Below, in pieces: positions 45,161-55,223 of a stretch of 64,000 nt of DNA. The translations under genes and the position numbers were made by a program. This DNA comes from Pedobacter puniceum. Lineage in GTDB: Bacteria > Bacteroidota > Bacteroidia > Sphingobacteriales > Sphingobacteriaceae. The stretch is taken from contig NZ_WKJI01000002.1 in assembly GCF_009674685.1 (NCBI RefSeq), positions 434,001-498,000 of the forward strand. Reading direction: 5' to 3'. The stretch's first letter is position 1, and each line of letters begins with the position of its first letter. The notes below the pieces were generated by a model. It saw nothing but the letters and a program-made list of their open reading frames with translations. It was not told the origin of the DNA and searched no databases.

Positions 45161-45721
45161 ATGGTCATCTACATCAAAAATATGGTTTGCAGCCGCTGTA
45201 AAATGGTGGTTGAGCAGGTTTTTCAGGAACTAAATTTACTGCCCGAACAAGTGCTACTTGGAGAGGTTCATTTGAAAGAAGCGCCAACAGAAAAACAAGT
45301 AAATACCCTAAAATTAAAGTTAGAAAGTTTAGGTTTTGAAATTATTGATGATAAAAAAAGTAAACTTATTGATGCTATTAAAACTCAAATTATCGAATTG
45401 ATACATCACCGTAAGGAAGCCTTACACATAAACTTAAGCGATTTTTTAAGTAGACAATTGAAACACGATTACAGTTACCTAAGTAATTTATTTTCTGAGA
45501 AAGAAGGCATTACAATAGAAAAATATTTCATCACCCAAAAAATAGAAAAAGTTAAAGAGTTATTGATATACGATGAATTATCGCTTTCTGAGATAGCTTA
45601 CCAGTTAAATTACAGCAGCGTGGCACATTTAAGTAGCCAGTTTAAAAAAGTAACCGGACTAACCCCAAGTTTCTTTAAAAACTTAAAAGGCAATAAGCGT
45701 ATAGAGATTGAGAAACTTTAA
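45161..45721 (+). CDS. HMA-like/AraC-type transcription regulator
   Basis: The 186-residue protein begins with a ferredoxin-like heavy-metal-associated domain (VIYIKNMVCSRCKMVVEQVF, Cys10 and Cys13 as C-x-x-C). It ends with an AraC/XylS helix-turn-helix pair (LSRQLKHDYSYLSNLFSEKEG and LSLSEIAYQLNYSSVAHLSSQFKKVTGLTPSFFK). The two cysteines match the metal site of copper or zinc chaperones, so this is probably a metal-responsive regulator. No metal exporter gene lies nearby, so targets are elsewhere. Confidence 0.85.
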   Translation: MVIYIKNMVCSRCKMVVEQVFQELNLLPEQVLLGEVHLKEAPTEKQVNTLKLKLESLGFEIIDDKKSKLIDAIKTQIIELIHHRKEALHINLSDFLSRQLKHDYSYLSNLFSEKEGITIEKYFITQKIEKVKELLIYDELSLSEIAYQLNYSSVAHLSSQFKKVTGLTPSFFKNLKGNKRIEIEKL

Positions 45722-45778
45722 CATATTTGACTTACAATTTCTTATCATTTTTTTTGAAAGCTTTTAACTACGAATAAT

Positions 45779-45786
45779 TATTTTTG
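45779..45786 (+). promoter_or_regulatory. Probable -7 element of clpS
   Basis: TATTTTTG matches TANNTTTG. Transcription would start about 45793, which favours translation of clpS from the ATG at 45800 rather than 45791. Confidence 0.4.
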
Positions 45787-45799
45787 CAGGATGATTTGT

Positions 45800-46084
45800 A
45801 TGGCAGGTACACAAACACAAGAAGAAACCTTTACGCTTGATGAAATTTTAAGCTCTTTAAAAACGGTTCATAGACTAATATTATGGAATGATGATGTGAA
45901 TACTTTTGACCACGTTATCTATTGCTTAATGAAATACCTAGATTACTCTGAAAATCAAGCCGAGAAAATTGCTTGGACTGTACACAATGAAGGTAAATGC
46001 GCTATTTTAGAAGGTTCTTTAACAGAGATGGAAGTTTACCGAAAAATCTTAAAACAAGAAGGATTAACTGTTTCTGTTGATTAA
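45800..46084 (+). CDS. clpS: ATP-dependent Clp protease adaptor ClpS
   Basis: ClpS delivers N-degron substrates to ClpAP or ClpCP. The protein has LILWNDDVNTFDHVIYCLMKYL (N-degron pocket), then SENQAEKIAWTVHNEGKCAILEG and a final MEVYRKILKQEGLTVSV, covering the full domain. An upstream in-frame ATG at 45791 (MIC-) is possible. The MAGTQ start is preferred because the likely -7 box ends at 45786. This gives 94 residues. Confidence 0.93.
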   Translation: MAGTQTQEETFTLDEILSSLKTVHRLILWNDDVNTFDHVIYCLMKYLDYSENQAEKIAWTVHNEGKCAILEGSLTEMEVYRKILKQEGLTVSVD

Positions 46085-46185
46085 CAATAAAATTACCTAA
46101 TGATTAAGACAGGCTTACATAAACTTAACTATAGCCTAATAATCATCCAATAATTTCGCCGGAAATAAAATCTTATTTCCATAAC

Positions 46186-48990
46186 ATGAAGAAATTATTA
46201 CTAACGCTTTTCATCGCAATATTAAATATTTGCGCTTTTGCACAGAATGGCTTAATAACGGGTAATGTAATTGATAAAACACAAAACCTATCACTACCGG
46301 GTGCCACCTTGAAAATTCTACCTGGCAATCGGTATACCATATCAGATCAATCTGGAAGATTTGAATTTTTAAATGTTCCCAATGGCGAGTATCAAATAGA
46401 AGTATCTTACCTCGGTTATAAAAAATATTCTCAAAGCATTAATTTATCATCAAAATCACTTTCTCTTACAATTGTCCTAGAAGAAGGTGTAATTGCTGGT
46501 AATGAAGTGGTAGTTTTAGGCGATCGATTACGCGGGCAGGCAAAAGCTTTAAGCCAACAGAGAAGTAATACCAATATTACAAATATTGTATCCTCTGACC
46601 AAATTGGGCGTTTTCCGGATGCTAACATTGGTGATGCAATAAAACGTATCCCTGGTATAACTATGCAAAATGATCAGGGAGAAGCCCGAAATATTATCAT
46701 TAGAGGTATGGCACCAGAATTAAATTCTGTAACCTTAAACGGAGACCGTATACCTTCCGCAGAGGGAGATAACCGTAGGGTACAAATGGATTTAATCCCT
46801 TCAGATATGATTCAAACCATAGAGGTTAATAAAACGCTTACACCAGATATGGATGCAGATGCTATAGGTGGTTCTGTAAATTTAATTACAAGGGCTGCAC
46901 CAAATGTACAGCGTATTTCTTTTACCGCAGCTAGTGGCTATAGCCCTATCAGAGATAAAGCCACTTATACAGGTGCTTTAGTGTATGGCAATCGTTTTAT
47001 CAAAAATAAACTTGGTGTAGTGTTAAGTGCTTCTTACAACGATAATAATTTTGGTTCAGATAATATTGAAGCTGTTTGGGCGAAAGATGATTTTGATAAT
47101 GTTTTTGTTGAAGAACATGACATTCGTAAGTATGATGTACAGCGTATTAGAAGAAGTTTTTCCCTTTCATCAGACTATAAATTTAATGCTAAGAACAACA
47201 TCAGCTTTAGCGGAATGTATAACTGGAGAGATGATTACGAAAACCGCTTTAGATTAAGATACACCAGCATAGAGCCTGTTTATGACACTAATGACCTAAT
47301 TGTTGGTTATGAGGGTAGAGCAAGAAGAGAAACTAAGGGCGGTATTGATAATGACAAAGTAAAAGCTAAACGCTTAGAAAGACAAGAAGTAAAAAACTTT
47401 GCATTAAAAGGAGAACATCTTTTAAGTCCTAAACTAGATTTTGATTGGGCAGCCAGCTATTCTGATGCTAGCGAAAAAAGACCTAACGAGCGCTATATGC
47501 AATTCCAAACAGGTAGAAGAGACATAATTTTAGATCTTGCTGATAGTGAACTTCCGGCTGTAACTTCAACAGGAATTGCAAATAGCAACTTTTCTTTAAG
47601 AGACCTTACAGAAAATAATGATTTTACAAAAGAGTCTGAAATGGGCTACAGAATTAATTTTAGAACACCTCTAAGCTTGATAAATAACCAGAAAGGACGT
47701 TTAAAATTTGGTGCTCGTTTAAGAATTAAAGAAAAAGAAAGATTAAACAATTTTATTGCTTACGAACCTATAAATGCTTTTGGGAATCTAAGCACATTAC
47801 CTACAATAACTTTTAACAATGCCTTAGTGCAAGGTCCACAATTTGCACCTGGTACTTTTGTAGATAAAAAGTACTTGGGCGGTTTAAATTTAAATGATGC
47901 CTCTCTTTTTAATGCTGAAGAAGCTCCAGAAGAATTTTTAGCTTTAAATTATAGTGCAAAAGAAGCTATTTCTGCTGGTTACATCCGTTACGATCAGGAT
48001 ATTAATGAACAGTTATCTTTTATTGCTGGTATAAGATTAGAAAATACCAATATAAACTATACAGGAAATATTGTTGAAGATGAAGAAGATTTACAAGGCC
48101 AGCGTACTTTAAAAAATGATTACTTAAACGTATTACCAAGCCTTACTTTAAAATATATTATCAAGGAAAATCTAATTCTAAGAGCCGCTTATACCACTTC
48201 ACTAGCTCGGCCTAACTATTATGACTTGGTTCCTTATTTTAATAGTTTACCAAGCGATGAGGAATTAAACGTAGGAAATTCTAATCTAAAAGCTGCAACA
48301 GCAAATAATTTTGATTTCCTTATTGAAAAATATTTCAAGTCTGTAGGTATCATCTCTGGAGGTGCTTTCTATAAAAACATCAATAACTTTATTTATACTT
48401 ATAGAGATGCGCAATATACTACTTCTAAATTTGCAGCAGATTTTCCTGATGAAAATAACCCTATAAACACAGGCGCTAACTGGACATTTACGCAACGAAG
48501 AAATGGCGAAGCGGTAAAAGTGTACGGTTTCGAAATTGCTTTCCAGCGTCAGTTAGACTTTTTACCAGGCTTTTTAAAAGGATTTGGAATTTACACCAAT
48601 TATACTTTTACCAAATCTAAAGCCGAAGGTGTATTTAATGCAGACGGAGATTTAAGATCTGGCGTACCATTGCCAGGTACAGCACCAAATTTATTTAATG
48701 CTTCTTTATCATATGAAACTAAGAAACTGGTAGCCAGACTTTCTTATAACTTTTCTGATGCTTATTTAGATGAATTAGGTGGCGAAGGTTTTGAAGATCG
48801 CTTTTATGATAAACAAAGTTTTCTTGATGCTAATGCTTCATATAAAATTACCAATAAGATAAGGCTATTTGGCGAAGCAAATAACTTAACCAATCAGGCG
48901 CTAAGATATTATCAAGGTGTAGCAGCAAGAACAGCACAACTAGAATATTATAGACCACGTTATACATTTGGTTTAAAATACGATTTATAA
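46186..48990 (+). CDS. TonB-dependent receptor
   Basis: This 934-residue outer-membrane receptor has a signal peptide (LLLTLFIAILNICAFAQ), an N-terminal carboxypeptidase-regulatory-like domain (ITGNVIDKTQNLSLPGATLK) and a plug (about 130-240: IGRFPDANIGDAIKRIPGIT, IIRGMAPELNSVTLNGDRIPS, SVNLITRAAP). A beta-barrel follows, ending TFGLKYDL with a terminal aromatic-rich strand. It imports a ligand using TonB energy. The phytase gene starts 24 nt downstream, so inositol phosphates, or phosphate/iron complexed with them, are candidate ligands. Confidence 0.92.
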   Translation: MKKLLLTLFIAILNICAFAQNGLITGNVIDKTQNLSLPGATLKILPGNRYTISDQSGRFEFLNVPNGEYQIEVSYLGYKKYSQSINLSSKSLSLTIVLEEGVIAGNEVVVLGDRLRGQAKALSQQRSNTNITNIVSSDQIGRFPDANIGDAIKRIPGITMQNDQGEARNIIIRGMAPELNSVTLNGDRIPSAEGDNRRVQMDLIPSDMIQTIEVNKTLTPDMDADAIGGSVNLITRAAPNVQRISFTAASGYSPIRDKATYTGALVYGNRFIKNKLGVVLSASYNDNNFGSDNIEAVWAKDDFDNVFVEEHDIRKYDVQRIRRSFSLSSDYKFNAKNNISFSGMYNWRDDYENRFRLRYTSIEPVYDTNDLIVGYEGRARRETKGGIDNDKVKAKRLERQEVKNFALKGEHLLSPKLDFDWAASYSDASEKRPNERYMQFQTGRRDIILDLADSELPAVTSTGIANSNFSLRDLTENNDFTKESEMGYRINFRTPLSLINNQKGRLKFGARLRIKEKERLNNFIAYEPINAFGNLSTLPTITFNNALVQGPQFAPGTFVDKKYLGGLNLNDASLFNAEEAPEEFLALNYSAKEAISAGYIRYDQDINEQLSFIAGIRLENTNINYTGNIVEDEEDLQGQRTLKNDYLNVLPSLTLKYIIKENLILRAAYTTSLARPNYYDLVPYFNSLPSDEELNVGNSNLKAATANNFDFLIEKYFKSVGIISGGAFYKNINNFIYTYRDAQYTTSKFAADFPDENNPINTGANWTFTQRRNGEAVKVYGFEIAFQRQLDFLPGFLKGFGIYTNYTFTKSKAEGVFNADGDLRSGVPLPGTAPNLFNASLSYETKKLVARLSYNFSDAYLDELGGEGFEDRFYDKQSFLDANASYKITNKIRLFGEANNLTNQALRYYQGVAARTAQLEYYRPRYTFGLKYDL

Positions 48991-49014
48991 AATTTTAATA
49001 ATAACAAAACTTAT

Positions 49015-50046
49015 ATGAGAATATTTATTTATTCTATGTTGATTTTCATCATATCAGCATGTAAAACCCAACTACCTATAAAAAGCAATGCGGTAAAACC
49101 CGTTATAATTACAGAACCCGTATCTTTTGACACAGATGATCCTGCGATATGGATAAACCCTAAGCATAAAGAGCAAAGTTTAATCATTGGTACCGATAAA
49201 GAAACTGATGGTGCATTGTACGCTTTTAATCTGGATGGTAAGATTGTAAAGAAATCAATCCCATTAAAAAGACCTAATAATGTTGATATAGCTTATGGGT
49301 TTTTGTATAAGGGTAAAAAAATTGATATAGCTGTAACTACAGAAAGAGAAACAAATTCTATTAGAATTTTTTCTTTACCAGATCTTACAGCGATAGACAA
49401 TGGTGGTATACAGGTTTTTACTGATGAAGCAGAACGCGGTCCTATGGGGCTTGCTATATATACCCGACCAACAGATCAGAAAATTTTTGTTATTGTTGGT
49501 AGAAAATCTGGTCCTAAAGACAATTATTTATGGCAATACGAATTAAATTCTGACGGAAACAAAATTGAAGCAAATGTTGTAAGAAAGTTTGGAAAATATA
49601 GCGGTAAAAAAGAAATAGAAGCTATAGCTGTAGATAATGAAATGGGTTATGTATATTATTCAGACGAAGGTGTTGGTATACGTAAATATATAGCAGACCC
49701 TTCTTTAAACAATAATCAAGAGCTTGCATTATTTGGAACTAAAGGATTTAGAGCAGACCATGAAGGAATTTCTATTTATAAAACCGGAACCAAGACCGGA
49801 TATATTCTAGTTTCTAACCAACAAGCTAACACATTTATGTTATTTAAACGTGAAGGAGAAGCTGGAAATGCTCATAATCATCAACTCATTACACAAATAC
49901 CAGTATCAGCATTAGAAAGTGATGGCTCGGATGTAAGCTCCATAAATCTTAGCCCTAATTTTCCGAAAGGAATTTTTGTAGCTATGAGTAACGGTAAAGT
50001 GTTTCATTATTACGATTGGAGAGATTTTGAAAAACTTATAAAATAA
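49015..50046 (+). CDS. Beta-propeller phytase-like lipoprotein
   Basis: The 343-residue precursor has lipobox IFIISACKTQ. DTDDPAIWINPKHKEQSLIIGTDK, AERGPMGLAIYTRPTD, GKKEIEAIAVDNEMGYVYYSDEGVGIRKY and RADHEGISIYKT are characteristic of calcium-dependent beta-propeller 3-phytases. These release phosphate from phytate at the cell surface. It is close behind a TonB-dependent receptor gene and probably in the same operon, as in other Bacteroidota phytate loci. Confidence 0.9.
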   Translation: MRIFIYSMLIFIISACKTQLPIKSNAVKPVIITEPVSFDTDDPAIWINPKHKEQSLIIGTDKETDGALYAFNLDGKIVKKSIPLKRPNNVDIAYGFLYKGKKIDIAVTTERETNSIRIFSLPDLTAIDNGGIQVFTDEAERGPMGLAIYTRPTDQKIFVIVGRKSGPKDNYLWQYELNSDGNKIEANVVRKFGKYSGKKEIEAIAVDNEMGYVYYSDEGVGIRKYIADPSLNNNQELALFGTKGFRADHEGISIYKTGTKTGYILVSNQQANTFMLFKREGEAGNAHNHQLITQIPVSALESDGSDVSSINLSPNFPKGIFVAMSNGKVFHYYDWRDFEKLIK

Positions 50047-50062
50047 TTTTACATCTTCTAAG

Positions 50063-50113
50063 AAGAGGCTGTCTCCTATATTTGCTTGAAACAAGTATAG
50101 AAAACAGCCTCTT
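50063..50113 (+). terminator. Terminator after phytase gene
   Basis: AAGAGGCTGT / ACAGCCTCTT (10 bp) has a smaller inner hairpin (CTATATTTGCTTG / CAAGTATAG) and is followed by TTCTTT. It lies 17 nt after the phytase stop. Confidence 0.8.
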
Positions 50114-50218
50114 TCTTTATTAATATTCACTCTATTATGTAATAATGCGGTTACCTTAGCAGGTTTGTTTAAACACTGGCTTAACTTTCGAGTTCTAAAC
50201 AGAAAACTTAAACTAAAC

Positions 50219-52714
50219 ATGCGTTTTTACTCTCAATTTCTTGCTCTCATCTTAGTATTTATTGCACTTACTACTCAAGTTTTTGCTCAAACAACGGTTT
50301 CTGTCCAAATAAAAGGTAAAGTTGTAGATGCTAAATCATCTGCTATACTAGATTTTGCTACCATTAAGCTTCTAAAGGCTAATAACACGCCTTACAAAGC
50401 AACACAGAGTAATTTAGAAGGTAATTTTACTTTTAATGATGTTAATGAAACTGGTAATTTTAAAATCAGTGTAAGCTTTGTGGGTTACAATACGCTTAAT
50501 AGAACTATTACCATCACCAACCAAAAAGTTATTGACTTAGGCATTTTAAAACTTAATAAAAATGCCGATGCTGTGCTTAATGAAGTTGTAGTAACAGGTA
50601 AAAAAGATGTTATACAATTAGGTATAGATAGGAAAGTATTTAATGCCGACCAAAGTTTAGCCTCACAAGGTGGTACGGCTACAGATTTATTGGCTACTGT
50701 GCCTTCTGTACAAGTAGATTTAGATGGTAACGTAAGTTTAAGGGGCACAAATAATGTTCGTATTCTTATTGATGGCAAACCCTCTACTTTTGGTGGTGGT
50801 GATGTAAATGCTATCCTACAATCTTTACCCGCTAACGCCATAGATAAAGTTGAATTGATTACCAATCCTTCTTCTAAATATGACGTAGAAGGGCAATCTG
50901 GCATCATCAATATCGTACTTAAAAAGAATCAGCGTTTAGGTGTTAATGGTAATGTTAATACATCTGCCGGTAGACTCAATAATTATAACTTTAATACGGG
51001 TTTAAATTTTAGAAATGAAAAGTGGAACTTCTCTGGTAACTACTCTTTAAGAAGCGGAGATAGAATTGGATTAGGCTCTAACAATACCAGATTTTTGGGT
51101 ACCAATAACCTTAGTGCTTTTACCACGGCTAACCAAAATACTTTAAGATCAGACTTAACAAATACTTTAAAATTAGGTGTAGAAAGATATTTTACCCCAA
51201 AAACTAGCCTAGCTATTTCTGGTAATTTAAACATAGGAAATGAGGATGCTAGGGAAACGCTTAACCAGTTTTTCTTTGATAATAATGGAGATTTACAAGA
51301 CCGCGGACCAGGTGAAAACATCAATACAGAAGATGGTTATGGTTATGATTTAAATCTTGATTTTTTCCATAAGTTTAAAAATCCTGGTGAGGAATTAAGT
51401 ACCAATTTCTCATTTGGGAAAAGTAATGAAAATGATTTTGAAAACATTGTACAACAGTTTTTTAATAACCAAGGTCAACTTTCTGATAGGCTGGGCGTTA
51501 ACCGTCGTAACGATGTAGCACAAGACAACAGAAATTTTAATATCCAGCTAGATTATATCAAACCATTTTCTAAAACCAGCAAGCTAGAAGCGGGCTACCG
51601 TACTACCTTAAGATATAGTGACGAAGACCAAGTATCAGACACGTTAGTGGCCAATTTTAATTCTTATAACAGAGATTATGATTTAACTAGTTTGTTTGAA
51701 ATGGAAGAATTTGTACATGCTGTTTATAGCAATTATCAGAAACAATTTACGGATAATTTTGGAGCACAAATAGGTTTAAGAGCAGAACAAGCCTATTTAA
51801 ACACCAATTTTAGCAGAACAGACATTAATGGAACGCCAAGCTCTGCACCCGGTAGGTTAGATTATTTCAGATTGTATCCAAGTATATTCTTAACTCAAAA
51901 ACTTAAAGGAAATAATCAGCTACAATTAAGCTATTCTAGAAGAGTAAATAGACCTAGAGGTTGGCAAATTAATCCTTTTCCGGATGTTGCAGACAGATAT
52001 AACATCAGAATCGGAAATCCTAATTTAAGACCAGAAGACATCCACTCTTTCGAGTTTGGTTATGCTAAATTTTGGAAATCTGTTACCTTAACCTCTTCTC
52101 TTTATTACAGACAGGTAAATGATGTTGTACAAAGTATAAGACAACAAAATCCAGATCAAAATGGGGGTACTATTTCCAGATGGTTTAACATCGCTAGAAA
52201 TCAATCTTTTGGTTTAGAATTAATTAGCAGGGCTGATATTGCTAAAGGCTTTAATATTACAGGGAACTTAAACTTCTTCCAAACCTATTTTACTGGTGAT
52301 GCAAGCTTAGGTATTAACGATAATGATGGCTTTAACTGGAATGGTAATTTAACATCGCAAATGACCATTACCAAAAATCTATCGGCGCAAGCTAACTTAT
52401 TTTACATGGCGCCAAGGGTAATGTCGCAAGGCAGAATGAAAGAAATGGTTGCCATGGATGCTGGTATCAGATACGATGTATTAAATAAAAAAGGTAGCAT
52501 AGGCTTTAATATGCAAGATGTTTTTAATAGCCGGAGATTTGGCATGTTAACAGATAATGGACAGTTTATACAAGAATTTGAGCGTAGAAGACAAGGCCAA
52601 ATGTATAATTTAAGCTTTAGCTATCGCTTTGGTAAAATGGAAAATAACAACCAAAGAAGAAGTAACAAAAGACCAGAAAATACCGGAGGTGGCATGGGTG
52701 AAGAAGGCTTTTAA
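50219..52714 (+). CDS. Outer membrane beta-barrel family protein 1
   Basis: This 831-residue protein has signal FLALILVFIALTTQVFAQ, a carboxypeptidase-regulatory-like domain and a plug (VLNEVVVTGKKDVIQLGIDR, SVQVDLDGNVSLRGTNNVRI). A barrel of the OMP_b-brl_3 type follows (IGNPNLRPEDIHSFEFGYAK). The tail GKMENNNQRRSNKRPENTGG is basic and Asn-rich. The frame is open from 50165, but the ATG at 50219 places the signal peptide at the start. It is a paralogue of the next gene. The ligand is unknown; peptide or siderophore uptake are possibilities. Confidence 0.88.
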   Translation: MRFYSQFLALILVFIALTTQVFAQTTVSVQIKGKVVDAKSSAILDFATIKLLKANNTPYKATQSNLEGNFTFNDVNETGNFKISVSFVGYNTLNRTITITNQKVIDLGILKLNKNADAVLNEVVVTGKKDVIQLGIDRKVFNADQSLASQGGTATDLLATVPSVQVDLDGNVSLRGTNNVRILIDGKPSTFGGGDVNAILQSLPANAIDKVELITNPSSKYDVEGQSGIINIVLKKNQRLGVNGNVNTSAGRLNNYNFNTGLNFRNEKWNFSGNYSLRSGDRIGLGSNNTRFLGTNNLSAFTTANQNTLRSDLTNTLKLGVERYFTPKTSLAISGNLNIGNEDARETLNQFFFDNNGDLQDRGPGENINTEDGYGYDLNLDFFHKFKNPGEELSTNFSFGKSNENDFENIVQQFFNNQGQLSDRLGVNRRNDVAQDNRNFNIQLDYIKPFSKTSKLEAGYRTTLRYSDEDQVSDTLVANFNSYNRDYDLTSLFEMEEFVHAVYSNYQKQFTDNFGAQIGLRAEQAYLNTNFSRTDINGTPSSAPGRLDYFRLYPSIFLTQKLKGNNQLQLSYSRRVNRPRGWQINPFPDVADRYNIRIGNPNLRPEDIHSFEFGYAKFWKSVTLTSSLYYRQVNDVVQSIRQQNPDQNGGTISRWFNIARNQSFGLELISRADIAKGFNITGNLNFFQTYFTGDASLGINDNDGFNWNGNLTSQMTITKNLSAQANLFYMAPRVMSQGRMKEMVAMDAGIRYDVLNKKGSIGFNMQDVFNSRRFGMLTDNGQFIQEFERRRQGQMYNLSFSYRFGKMENNNQRRSNKRPENTGGGMGEEGF

Positions 52715-52766
52715 ACCTTTAATAAATAAAAGAGTCTAAAAAACTCAATCACAATAAATAACCAAA

Positions 52767-55223
52767 TTGAAATTGCTTCAACCTATACGTTTTTGGCTAA
52801 TACTTTCTTTTATTACGATTAGTTTAGCGGTATTTTCGCAAAATTTACCAGTAAACGCACCAGGTATTATTAAAGGAAGAGTTTTAGATATTAAAACTAA
52901 TCTTCCTATACCTTTTGTGGCACTAAGTTTAACCGACAGTGTTTCTACTCCTAAATCATTACAAAATGATTTGGAAGGTAAATTCGTGATTAATAATTTA
53001 AAACCTGGCAACTATACTTTAAAAATATCTTATGTAGGCTATCAAAATAAAGCCATTACCCAAATAGCCATTACCGATACTCGTTTAGAAATAGATTTAG
53101 GCGATATCCTCCTCAATGCCAATGACAAACTTTTGAATGAGGTTGTGGTAACCTATCAAAAACCTGTGGTTGAAATGCATGACGACAAATTGGTTTACAA
53201 CATCTCTGAAACCATAGCTGGCGAGGGTAGCGTTGCCGCTGATGTCTTGAAAAACGTACCTATGGTGAGTGTGGATATAGACGGAAAAGCTACCATAGCC
53301 GGCAGAAGAAATACCCGGATTTTTATTGATGGAAAACCCTCAGATTATTCTGCAAATAGCATTGGTGAGTTATTAAGTATTTTACCTTCAGATGCTTTAG
53401 AAAGCATAGAAGTTATAACAGACCCCTCCTCTAAATTTGATGCTGATGGCGATGGTATTATCAACATCGTGATGAAAAAAGGGCGTAAAGTTGGCTTAAC
53501 AGGTACTTTATCTTCCAGAGTAGGTACTTTAGGAAACCATAATACAGGTGCTTTTTTATCATCAAAAGGAAAAAAATTCTCTTTTAATGCCAATGCCGGT
53601 TACTCCCATGCTTTAAGATTATCTGATGCCAATTCTAACAGAACAAACAATGTTTTTGATAATACTGGTGCTCTTGATACTACTTTTTTTAACGACCAAA
53701 CAAATAATGCAGAGCGTATTACAGATGGCGTAGATAGTAGAGTATCTATAACTTACCAACCAGATTCTGCACAAGTTTTAAAGGCTACCATAAGGGGTAG
53801 TTATAATGATGGTTTTAGCGAAAGTTTTTCTGATAACTTATCTCTTACGGAAGAAAGAATAGAAAGAAATCTATTAAGGCAAAATAATACTAATGGAAAT
53901 AATAGTTATGATTTTGTGATGGATGCCGATTATACACTAAGAGGGAAAAACAAACAGAATTACACCGTAGGTATCAATTACAACAGAAATAATTATGCTG
54001 ATTTAAGAGACTTTTCTAGATTTTCTTACCGACCAGATGGAACTTTAAGAAACCCAGAGCCTACTTTACAACAAAATAGTAATAACAATATAGGTTCTAA
54101 CTTAGAACTAAACCTTGATTACGATAAAACCTTTAAATTTTTAAATACCCGTTTAGAAACAGGTTTTAAAATAAACCTAAACAACTCAGATGAAAGTCAG
54201 TTAGCACAATACTTTGATTATGATGTGAATCAATATGTAGTAAATGATGCTTTAACCAATGCATTTTTGTTTAAACAAAACGTTTATGCTAGCTACTTAA
54301 CAGCCAGATTTAGGATAAAAAAGTGGAGTATTAGAGCGGGAACAAGAGCTGAGCTTACTAACATCAGCTTTATTCAAGAAAATATGCCTAATGCTGATTT
54401 TAGACCTTATATGAGCTTTTTCCCTAGTTTAGCCGTTACCCGGAGTTTTTCTAAAACCATGCGTGGTGGTTTAAATTACAGCAGAAGAATTACCAGACCC
54501 AGAGCTTTTGCTTTAAACCCATTAATTGATAATTCTGACTCTTTAAACATCCGTTTTGGAAATATCAATTTAAGACCTTCTTTTACAGACCAATACGAAG
54601 CTAATATTACCTTTTTTGGTAAAGGCTGGTCGGTTTCACCAAGAATAAGTTATGCCATTTCTAGTAGAATCATAGAACGTATTAAAACACCTATAGCTGG
54701 TACTAATGGTACTGAAACTACTTATTTAAACTTAGGAAATAGCAGCTCTATAAATTTCAATACTTTCGCAAACTACCAAATAGATAAAACCAAGAATATG
54801 AATGCCGGCTTTACTATTAGTAGGGTAAGTTACGAATCGGCTGCTAATTCGCGTTTAAATAATACAGGTATAGCGGTAAGAGCTAATGCGGGTATGAGCT
54901 ATAGTTTTGATAAATCTACCGCAATGGAAGCGAATCTTAACTATATCAGAAATGTTTCTGCACAGGGTATTGTAAATGGCTATTTAGAAAGTCAGTTTGG
55001 TTTTAAACGTAATTTCTTGAAGAATAGAATGAGTGCCCGCGTAACCATGGTAGACCCTTTTAGCGAACGTAATTTTAGTTCTATCACCCAAGGGCAAACC
55101 TTTTTCCAAGAAAGCTTTTCGCTTCAAAGAACCCGTAATTTTATGGCGGCCTTAAGCTATCGTTTTACCAAAATAAATGGCGGTAATACCAAAGCGGTTA
55201 TCCCTAAAAAGAGGGTTAATTGA
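52767..55223 (+). CDS. Outer membrane beta-barrel family protein 2
   Basis: The 818-residue paralogue of the preceding gene has signal FWLILSFITISLAVFSQ, a carboxypeptidase-regulatory-like domain, a plug (LLNEVVVTYQKPVVEMHDDK, VPMVSVDIDGKATIAGRRNT) and an OMP_b-brl_3 barrel (FGNINLRPSFTDQYEANITF). It seems to start with TTG at 52767: an in-frame stop lies 12 nt upstream and no earlier ATG exists. It follows the first barrel gene by 52 bp and probably forms one unit with it. Confidence 0.87.
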   Translation: MKLLQPIRFWLILSFITISLAVFSQNLPVNAPGIIKGRVLDIKTNLPIPFVALSLTDSVSTPKSLQNDLEGKFVINNLKPGNYTLKISYVGYQNKAITQIAITDTRLEIDLGDILLNANDKLLNEVVVTYQKPVVEMHDDKLVYNISETIAGEGSVAADVLKNVPMVSVDIDGKATIAGRRNTRIFIDGKPSDYSANSIGELLSILPSDALESIEVITDPSSKFDADGDGIINIVMKKGRKVGLTGTLSSRVGTLGNHNTGAFLSSKGKKFSFNANAGYSHALRLSDANSNRTNNVFDNTGALDTTFFNDQTNNAERITDGVDSRVSITYQPDSAQVLKATIRGSYNDGFSESFSDNLSLTEERIERNLLRQNNTNGNNSYDFVMDADYTLRGKNKQNYTVGINYNRNNYADLRDFSRFSYRPDGTLRNPEPTLQQNSNNNIGSNLELNLDYDKTFKFLNTRLETGFKINLNNSDESQLAQYFDYDVNQYVVNDALTNAFLFKQNVYASYLTARFRIKKWSIRAGTRAELTNISFIQENMPNADFRPYMSFFPSLAVTRSFSKTMRGGLNYSRRITRPRAFALNPLIDNSDSLNIRFGNINLRPSFTDQYEANITFFGKGWSVSPRISYAISSRIIERIKTPIAGTNGTETTYLNLGNSSSINFNTFANYQIDKTKNMNAGFTISRVSYESAANSRLNNTGIAVRANAGMSYSFDKSTAMEANLNYIRNVSAQGIVNGYLESQFGFKRNFLKNRMSARVTMVDPFSERNFSSITQGQTFFQESFSLQRTRNFMAALSYRFTKINGGNTKAVIPKKRVN

